DNA of 64,000 nt from an uncultured Dokdonia sp. (GTDB lineage Bacteria > Bacteroidota > Bacteroidia > Flavobacteriales > Flavobacteriaceae): the NCBI GenBank assembly GCA_947503305.1, contig CANNDF010000002.1, positions 62,001-126,000 of the forward strand. Direction: 5' to 3'. The first letter of the stretch is position 1. Every line of letters starts with the position of its first letter. Shown piece by piece: positions 58,357 through 64,000 of the stretch. Below the pieces are notes generated by a model. The model saw only the letters and a program-made list of their open reading frames with translations. It was not told the origin of the DNA and ran no database searches. The position numbers were made by a program, and so were the translations under genes.

Positions 58357-59039
58357 AAAATTATCTTAGAATTGCACATAGAGGCGCTTCCGGTTTAGAA
58401 TTAGAAAATTCTCTCTCATCTTTCAAACTTGCTAATAAAATGGGAGCTGATATTATTGAGCTAGATATTCAGATTACTAGAGATAATGAGTTTATTGTAT
58501 TTCATGATTATAAAATTGATAGATGCACTAACGGAGTAGGAAAGGTTCAGGATTTTACTCTTAATCAGTTACAGAGTAAATATCTCTTGAATAATGGTGA
58601 ACGGATTCTTTCTTTGAAAGAGTTTTGTGAATATCAATCTAAGCAGTATTCAAAGGTAATTATCGAGTTAAAGAATCCGAATACATCTATTCAAGTATAT
58701 AATATTGTAAGAGAGTTTTTAGATGTCAAAAAAATTATTATTGGCTCTTTTTTTCATGAACAAATTTTGAATTTGAAGATATATGACAAAAGTGTTAAAA
58801 CTTGCGTGATGTTTGAGTGTTTTCCATTGTCTGTAGAATCTTTTATTATGGAAACAAAGACAGATTATGCAGCGATAGGTTTTGAATCTACTTCAAAAGA
58901 TCTTGTGTCAAGAATTCAATCAAAAGGAGTAAAAGTATTAGTTTGGACTGTAAATACTAAAGAAGATTCTGAAGATGCAATTAAGATGGGCGTTGATGGA
59001 ATTATTTCTAATAATTTACATTTACTTGAGAATAAATAG
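58353..59039 (+). CDS. Glycerophosphodiester phosphodiesterase
   Basis: 228 residues, cytoplasmic (no signal). GDPD TIM barrel: catalytic H9-R10 in RIAHRGASGLELENSLSSF, metal ligands in IIELDIQITRD and FHDYKIDRCTNG, then VIIELKNPN and LVWTVNTKEDSEDAIKMGVD plus GIISNN at the end. It hydrolyses glycerophosphodiesters to glycerol-3-phosphate and an alcohol. All usual catalytic residues are present. Coupling to the membrane protein upstream (4-nt overlap) suggests a lipid- or phosphodiester-directed two-protein module. Confidence 0.93.
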   Translation: MKNYLRIAHRGASGLELENSLSSFKLANKMGADIIELDIQITRDNEFIVFHDYKIDRCTNGVGKVQDFTLNQLQSKYLLNNGERILSLKEFCEYQSKQYSKVIIELKNPNTSIQVYNIVREFLDVKKIIIGSFFHEQILNLKIYDKSVKTCVMFECFPLSVESFIMETKTDYAAIGFESTSKDLVSRIQSKGVKVLVWTVNTKEDSEDAIKMGVDGIISNNLHLLENK

Positions 59040-59128
59040 CTACTCCTAATTATAATAAGGTTTTTTAGCGAAAGCGTAATTATCTATGCGGCTTTCATTA
59101 AAATTAAATAATTTTTACTTATGATCAC

Positions 59129-59605
59129 CTACCGATAACTCTCCAGCTCTTCTTCGATCTCTTCTCTAAGATCTATATCTCCAATGGTTTTATTAAGCTC
59201 ATAGCCTATCCATATGATAAACATCAAAATAGGGGCAATGATGATTAAGGCATACCAGAAGTCAAAATCATCGATATACGATATTTGATAATTAATAACG
59301 CCTAAGAATTGAAAAAGAAACATGGTGAGTGGGATAAGAATGGCCCATTTCCACCAATCTTTAGAAGTGATAAACCATAAGGTGGTAATTACAATAAATG
59401 TGATTTTTGTAAATAATGCGTGAATGAAGTTTTGAACATTACTAAATCCTTTACTTTCAAAAGTAAAAATCGCAGTTTCCCATACCTTGGAATCATCTGG
59501 GGCAAATTTATATAGATAAAATATAAAAGGTGTGATAGCAAGTAACAATGCGATCACACCTCCAATAAAAAATTGACGTTTCCTACCCGTTCGGCGGGAT
59601 CTCAT
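59129..59605 (-). CDS. Integral membrane protein, four TM helices
   Basis: 158 residues if begun at MRSRRTGRKRQFFIGGVIAL (59605); a longer frame from 59644 is possible but overlaps the upstream peptide gene more. Helices near 15-32, 60-85, 90-110 and 120-140. Acidic C-terminus IDLREEIEEELESYR. No family recognised. The start overlaps the end of the 41-residue peptide gene by 23 nt, so translation may be coupled. Confidence 0.65.
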   Translation of the reverse strand: MRSRRTGRKRQFFIGGVIALLLAITPFIFYLYKFAPDDSKVWETAIFTFESKGFSNVQNFIHALFTKITFIVITTLWFITSKDWWKWAILIPLTMFLFQFLGVINYQISYIDDFDFWYALIIIAPILMFIIWIGYELNKTIGDIDLREEIEEELESYR

Positions 59606-59708
59606 ATTTGTCCTTGTCGATGTTTGTTTCATTTGGGGTTGCATTAACAGTACTACTTACTGCAAAAACGGCTACTGCAAATACAGCAGCTAAAACTACT
59701 TTTTTCAT
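59583..59708 (-). CDS. Small secreted peptide
   Basis: 41 residues: signal peptide MKKVVLAAVFAVAVFAVSST then VNATPNETNIDKDKYEIPPN and a final G. The signal resembles other small flavobacterial secreted proteins (an Ala/Val-rich core with VNA near the cleavage site). The mature peptide would be about 18 residues. It overlaps the membrane-protein gene, so the two form an operon. Confidence 0.6.
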   Translation of the reverse strand: MKKVVLAAVFAVAVFAVSSTVNATPNETNIDKDKYEIPPNG

Positions 59709-59959
59709 AATCAAATGGGGTTTAATAATTAATAATTAGGCAAAATTCCCCCCTATTTGGTTTATTACGAATATTTTAAGTTATTTTTTGTCAATAAGTT
59801 GTCGACTACTGTTTATAAAAGTACAAAAAATCACCAGCGATCATAATAATTGCTTAAAATTTCGGTGAACAACACAATTTTTTTGTGAATAACTAGATGA
59901 TTTTTCAAAAGAGGGTCGTCTTTTACCATTCCATTAACAGGCTGGTATTTTTCAATTTG

Positions 59960-59967
59960 TATTTTTG
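59960..59967 (+). promoter_or_regulatory. -7 box of the coaX operon
   Basis: TATTTTTG, an exact TAnnTTTG, 17 nt upstream of the coaX ATG. The 59709-59959 gap is otherwise AT-rich, with a C6 run at 59749-59754. Confidence 0.6.
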
Positions 59968-59984
59968 GGCACTTATTATTAGGT

Positions 59985-60710
59985 ATGCAACTCATTATAG
60001 ATGTAGGAAATACTAGGGTCAAAGTAGCTGTTTTTGATAAAGAGGTTATGATTGCAAAAAAAGTCATAATTCTTGATCAGTTTATAGATGCTCTGGGAGA
60101 TTTTGTAGCGATATACCCCATTAAAAAAGCAATCATTTCTTCTGTAGGAAAGCTCACAGAAGCACAATCTAGATCTGTACAACTTCGTTTTCCTACGGTT
60201 ATTTTAGACCATACAACAAAACTTCCATTTAAAAATGATTATCAAACGCCAGAAACCTTAGGGGTAGATAGAATAGCTCTAGTAGCTGGCTTTGTAGAAA
60301 GATACCCGTCTAAAAATGGTCTTATTATAGATATAGGTACTTGTATAACCTATGATCATATAGATAAACACAAATCCTATAAAGGCGGTGCAATTTCTCC
60401 AGGAATTCGCTTGCGGTATAACTCACTTCATAGACTTACTGCAAATCTGCCGTTATTAGATATGGAACTACCAGAAACGATTCTAGGAAACAGCACAGAA
60501 TCTGCTATACATTCTGGTGTAGTAATAGGTGTACTAAAGGAAATAGACGGTGTAATAGATCAATATAAAAAAGAATTTCAAGTGGATACTATTATTTTAA
60601 CCGGAGGAGATGCAGAAATCTTGTCAAAACGATTAAAAAATAGCATCTTTGCGCACTCTAATTTTTTGATGGAGGGCCTAAATTATATTTTAAGATATAC
60701 GAATGATTAA
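59985..60710 (+). CDS. coaX: Type III pantothenate kinase
   Basis: 241 residues. MQLIIDVGNTRVKVAVFD (phosphate-binding loop DxGNTR), PETLGVDRIALVAGFVERYP and LIIDIGTCITYDHID (second Asp), then GGAISPGIRLRYNSLH and ILTGGDAEIL. First step of coenzyme A synthesis. It overlaps the next gene by 8 nt and heads the conserved coaX - OMP - TPR - lptC order. Confidence 0.96.
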   Translation: MQLIIDVGNTRVKVAVFDKEVMIAKKVIILDQFIDALGDFVAIYPIKKAIISSVGKLTEAQSRSVQLRFPTVILDHTTKLPFKNDYQTPETLGVDRIALVAGFVERYPSKNGLIIDIGTCITYDHIDKHKSYKGGAISPGIRLRYNSLHRLTANLPLLDMELPETILGNSTESAIHSGVVIGVLKEIDGVIDQYKKEFQVDTIILTGGDAEILSKRLKNSIFAHSNFLMEGLNYILRYTND

Positions 60711-61950
60711 AAAACTTAGTATTGCAGTAGCGTTAATTATCGCTGGAAGTATGTATGCACAAGAAGGAGGAACTGCATCACCCTACTCATTTTTTGGGAT
60801 AGGAAGTCAGCAATTTAGAGGCACTTTTGAAAATAGAGCCATGGGTGGAATGGGGGTCTATAGTGATAGTTTACACCTTAACTTATTAAACCCTGCACAA
60901 TTAGGACGTTTGCGATTTGTGACCTTTGCTATAGGGGGAAATCATAATGAGGTGACACTTAAAGACGGTAGTAATGAAGATAATACTTCTATTACTACAG
61001 TTGATTATATAGCGCTTAGTTTTCCTGTTTCAAGAAAAATGGGAGTTAGTTTTGGGCTGGTACCCTATACAGCTGTAGGATATGAGCTAGATGATAGTAC
61101 AGATGATGTCTTAAATCAATTCTCTGGAAGAGGAGGATTAAATAGAGCTTTTTTGAGTGCTGGATATAATGTATTTAAAGGATTGTATCTGGGAGGTAGT
61201 GTAAATTATAACTTTGGGAATATTCAAAATGAGGTGGTGCGCTCACAGGAAGAGGTAGAACTTGCTACCCGAGAACAGAACCGCTCCGATATCTTTGGGT
61301 TTTCTTTTGAACTGGCTGCTCAATATGATACTATGATTACAGATAATCTGGAATTGCGTACCTCTGTAAAATATGTTCCGGCTACAACAATTGCATCAGA
61401 AAATACACGTGAGGTAGCCTCAGTTATTTTTAATAACTTAGGACTAATACAAGATTTAGAAACTATTGATGTTCCTATTGCCGATACAGATTTTGATTTT
61501 CCATCATCATTTACAATAGGTGCCGGGATCGGAAAACCTAATAAATGGTTTTTTGGAGGAGAATATACCTCTCAAAAAACAAGTTCTTTTACAAATCGAG
61601 GATTTGAATTGAACGATGTGTCTTTTGAGGATGCATCTCAAATCCGTTTTGGAGGATTTTATATCCCCAAATATAATTCTGTGTCAAGTTACTTTCAGCG
61701 AGTAACTTACCGCGCTGGTTTTAGATATGAAGAAAGCGGAATTATGATTGGGAACGAAGATATAAATGAGTTTGGCATATCTTTTGGAGTTGGCTTACCA
61801 GCTGGGCGTAGAATTAGTAATATAAACCTTACTTTTGAAGTCGGACAGCGTGGAACGACAAATGCAGGACTGGTAGAAGAAAACTTCTTTAATGTAGGAG
61901 TTAGTTTATCTCTTAATGATATTTGGTTTGTCCAAAGAAAATTTAATTAA
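60703..61950 (+). CDS. Outer membrane beta-barrel protein (OmpP1/FadL-like)
   Basis: 415 residues. Signal peptide KKLSIAVALIIAGSMYAQ, then ASPYSFFGIGSQQFRGTFEN, AMGGMGVYSDSLHLNLLNPAQ and repeated barrel strands. The N-terminal SPYSxFGIG with NPA motif is typical of the flavobacterial OMP that follows coaX. It may transport hydrophobic compounds as FadL does, but this is inferred. The 8-nt overlap with coaX implies co-transcription. Confidence 0.8.
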   Translation: MIKKLSIAVALIIAGSMYAQEGGTASPYSFFGIGSQQFRGTFENRAMGGMGVYSDSLHLNLLNPAQLGRLRFVTFAIGGNHNEVTLKDGSNEDNTSITTVDYIALSFPVSRKMGVSFGLVPYTAVGYELDDSTDDVLNQFSGRGGLNRAFLSAGYNVFKGLYLGGSVNYNFGNIQNEVVRSQEEVELATREQNRSDIFGFSFELAAQYDTMITDNLELRTSVKYVPATTIASENTREVASVIFNNLGLIQDLETIDVPIADTDFDFPSSFTIGAGIGKPNKWFFGGEYTSQKTSSFTNRGFELNDVSFEDASQIRFGGFYIPKYNSVSSYFQRVTYRAGFRYEESGIMIGNEDINEFGISFGVGLPAGRRISNINLTFEVGQRGTTNAGLVEENFFNVGVSLSLNDIWFVQRKFN

Positions 61951-61969
61951 TTAGCATAAAACTTAGATT

Positions 61970-63349
61970 ATGAAAACTAAATTAACCACACTTATTGTAG
62001 CACTGTTTTTAATGACAGGAATTACAACGTTAAATGCCCAAATTAGCGAAGAGTGTATTACAACAGGCTCTATATTTACAGAATCTGCAAAAGTAAAAAA
62101 TTGGGACGCTGCTAAACCCGCTTTTGAAAAATTAAGAAACAACTGTCCTAACTGGTCACTAGCCCTATATCAATATGGAGAGCGTTTGATAAAAGCAGAT
62201 CTTAAAAAAGCTACAGGAGCAGAAAAGACAGCTATAGCTCAAGATCTTATTGCTTTCTTAAAGCAAAGAGAGCAGTATTTTCCTGCAAAAACACCTAAAG
62301 GGGAAAACGCAGCAGATCAAGCTCAGATCCTTTTTGATAATAAAATCGGAACTACAAAATCTCAGTTTGATGCATTTGACGCTGCATGGAAAATGGATAA
62401 GGCATCTATAAAAAGCCCAAAAAGTATCTATACTTATTTTAAACTTGCAGTAGAACTTAACAAAAACAATCAATACGATCTTCAGGATATATTTGATCTA
62501 TATGATGATGTTCAGAATAAAATGAACGAAGAGTCTACAAAGCTATCTGGAAAACTACAACCTTTATTAGATAAAGAAGAAGCAGGTCAAAAATTATCGG
62601 CAAAAGAAGCCAAAAGAAAGAAGGGATATGGGACAAACCTAAGAGCTTTCGGAGTTTTTGCAGGAAGTGTAGATAGTACGCTAGGACAACTAGCAGATTG
62701 CCCTAACTTAATACAGTTATATAATAAAGATTTTAACGCAAAACAAAATGATATCGATTGGATTCGTAAAGCTGCTGGACGTATGGCAGGTAAAGATTGT
62801 ACCGATGATCCATTATTTGTACAATTAGTAGAGCAGTTACATAAATTAGAACCATCTGCAAAATCTGCACAATATTTAGGAATTCTTGAAGACAAAAGAG
62901 GTAACAGTGCAGCTGCAGAAAGTTATTTCCAACAAGCAATTGATCTTGAATTAGATCCGAAAGAAAAAGCAAAATCATACTATAGACTTGCTGAAAAATC
63001 AAGAAAGAAAGGAAGCTATGGGAAGGCAAGAGGATTATATAATAAAGCCTTAGCAGAAGACCCGTCTATGGGAAGATGTTATCTTAAAATCGCAGCGATG
63101 TATGCATCAAGTGCAAACAACTGTGGAGATAGTGTATTTGATAAGCGTGCTGTATATTGGTTAGCAGCAAGTACTGCAGAAAGAGCAGGACGTGTAAGCC
63201 CATCACTTGCAAAGACAGCAAATGGAACCGCAGCATCTTATAGAGGTAAAGCACCAGATAAATCTATGATCTTTACAAACAACAAAGGAGGTCAAACCAT
63301 CAAAATAGGATGTTGGATAGGATCTAGTGTGCGTGTGCCAAGTCTCTAA
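61970..63349 (+). CDS. Secreted tetratricopeptide-repeat protein
   Basis: 459 residues. Signal peptide KLTTLIVALFLMTGITTLNAQ, Lys/Ala-rich helical body and TPR motifs toward the C-terminus (SAAAESYFQQAIDLELDPKE, AKSYYRLAEKSRKKGSYGKA, ARGLYNKALAEDPSMGRCYL). Ends with GGQTIKIGCWIGSSVRVPSL. A protein scaffold role at the outer membrane is likely. It overlaps lptC by 1 nt (TAATG). Confidence 0.8.
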   Translation: MKTKLTTLIVALFLMTGITTLNAQISEECITTGSIFTESAKVKNWDAAKPAFEKLRNNCPNWSLALYQYGERLIKADLKKATGAEKTAIAQDLIAFLKQREQYFPAKTPKGENAADQAQILFDNKIGTTKSQFDAFDAAWKMDKASIKSPKSIYTYFKLAVELNKNNQYDLQDIFDLYDDVQNKMNEESTKLSGKLQPLLDKEEAGQKLSAKEAKRKKGYGTNLRAFGVFAGSVDSTLGQLADCPNLIQLYNKDFNAKQNDIDWIRKAAGRMAGKDCTDDPLFVQLVEQLHKLEPSAKSAQYLGILEDKRGNSAAAESYFQQAIDLELDPKEKAKSYYRLAEKSRKKGSYGKARGLYNKALAEDPSMGRCYLKIAAMYASSANNCGDSVFDKRAVYWLAASTAERAGRVSPSLAKTANGTAASYRGKAPDKSMIFTNNKGGQTIKIGCWIGSSVRVPSL

Positions 63350-63933
63350 TGCATAAAATACATACACATATCATATACTTAGTCACAGCTTTTGCTGTGA
63401 CTTTGTTTTTTAGTTGTAAAGGAAAAGGAGAAGAGATACGTAAACTTCGTATGAAATCAGATGCTCCTATTGCAGAAGGAACAGGAATAAATCTTAAGTA
63501 TACAGATTCGGGTAAAGTAACCGCACATCTTAAAACACCTTTGCTTATGGATTATGGGAATTTAAGCTTCCCCTATGAAGAATTCCCAGAAGGCGTTGAA
63601 GTTACGTTTATAGATGAAGAGGGTAATGAAAATATTATTACTTCTAAATATGCAATCCGTTATAAACAAACCAATCTTATAGATCTAAGAGAAGATGTAA
63701 GTCTGTTTACAAGTGATTCTGTAACGCTTAACGCGCAACAGTTATATTGGGATCAAACAAATAATTGGATATTTACAGATCAACCCTATACTTTGATTAC
63801 AGCAGATGGGTCCCGTAATGATGGAGACCTTTTTGATTCAGACAAAGACTTTACAAATTTTGTATCTTTAAACAACGTAAGTAAACAATACGTAAAAGAA
63901 AGTACTAAAGAAGAAACCCCTCAAGAAGAATGA
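63349..63933 (+). CDS. lptC: LPS export ABC transporter periplasmic protein LptC
   Basis: 194 residues. Lipoprotein-type or membrane N-terminus (IIYLVTAFAVTLFFSC). LptC beta-jellyroll with KYTDSGKVTAHLKTPLLMDY, FPEGVEVTFIDEEGNENIIT, YAIRYKQTNLIDLREDVSLF, LNAQQLYWDQTNNWIFTDQP. Bridges LPS from LptBFG to LptA/LptD. The ATGA overlap with the next start is 4 nt. Confidence 0.9.
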   Translation: MHKIHTHIIYLVTAFAVTLFFSCKGKGEEIRKLRMKSDAPIAEGTGINLKYTDSGKVTAHLKTPLLMDYGNLSFPYEEFPEGVEVTFIDEEGNENIITSKYAIRYKQTNLIDLREDVSLFTSDSVTLNAQQLYWDQTNNWIFTDQPYTLITADGSRNDGDLFDSDKDFTNFVSLNNVSKQYVKESTKEETPQEE

Positions 63934-64000
63934 TGCGTTACGCAAAATATACAGAATGGCTATATGCAGTTATTGCAGTATTAGCTGCTTATGAAACTTT
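63930..64000 (+). CDS. Membrane protein, N-terminal fragment
   Basis: Starts MMRYAKYTEWLYAVIAVLAA and runs off the right edge after 23 residues. The start is amphipathic and then hydrophobic. It overlaps lptC by 4 nt (ATGA), so it is co-translated. Identity not readable. Confidence 0.6.
   Translation, partial: MMRYAKYTEWLYAVIAVLAAYET

Overview
The window is a 64 kb piece of an AT-rich chromosome from a member of the Bacteroidota, almost certainly family Flavobacteriaceae (marine type). The evidence is the Bacteroidota promoter signature (TTTG, about 17-20 nt, TAnnTTTG) in front of many genes, SusC/FecA-like TonB receptors, FecI/FecR pairs, DUF4097 and DUF547 proteins, a PID-CTERM-like mini-protein and the flavobacterial order coaX - outer membrane protein - TPR protein - lptC. 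A Dokdonia-like genus is a guess. There is no rRNA, CRISPR array, insertion sequence or phage module. Two tRNAs are present: Met/CAT at 11.25 kb and Phe/GAA at 48.7 kb.

Layout. 0-17.5 kb is mostly housekeeping: a partial glycosylasparaginase, cutC, lepA, a TonB-type barrel, a beta-propeller lipoprotein divergent from an M28 peptidase, dusB, an FtsX/LolE-like permease with rbfA, methylmalonyl-CoA epimerase, tRNA-Met, a PID-CTERM-like mini-protein, ribE, pdxA, and the lipid cluster DUF177-rpmF-fabH-accB-accC. 17.5-24 kb holds a serine hydrolase with a membrane AraC regulator, and a polyferredoxin with an FAD oxidoreductase. 24-31.6 kb encodes envelope proteins, including a tandem BamA/TamA-like pair and a GH113-like lipoprotein. 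31.5-36.4 kb has an AraC regulator with duplicated 28-nt sites in front of itself and of an azoR-like/3-hydroxyisobutyrate-dehydrogenase-like operon, plus YceI and a second membrane AraC regulator. 36.4-38.9 kb is a sterol desaturase - DUF547 - TIGR04283-type glycosyltransferase operon. 39-42 kb is an ECF sigma / anti-sigma / two DUF4097 proteins operon.

43.2-48.5 kb is an arsenosugar-biosynthesis cluster: a peroxidase-like CxxC protein, radical-SAM ArsS, two DUF2064 transferases, a secreted rhodanese, a purine nucleoside phosphorylase and ArsM. The inferred flow is: ArsM methylates arsenite; ArsS builds the dimethylarsinoyl-deoxyadenosine; the phosphorylase may remove adenine; the transferases (including the TIGR04283-type one at 36.4 kb) decorate the sugar. 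49.1-55.6 kb is a FecI-FecR-TonB receptor system divergent from two secreted, extremely acidic lipoproteins built from a repeated beta-rich module. 55.6-59.1 kb looks like an accessory island: gene remnants, a 20-nt direct repeat flanking a coiled-coil lipoprotein, a very small ORF, and a membrane protein translationally coupled to a glycerophosphodiester phosphodiesterase. 59.1-64 kb returns to conserved genes (coaX to lptC).

The most unusual sequence-level signal is a 14-bp palindrome, GCTTTCGCGAAAGC, with seven perfect copies plus several near-copies. It occurs both between genes and inside reading frames. Three intragenic copies are read in the same frame as F-R-E-S, and one lies over an apparent start codon. 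Functions below come from motif recognition by eye; no database search was possible.
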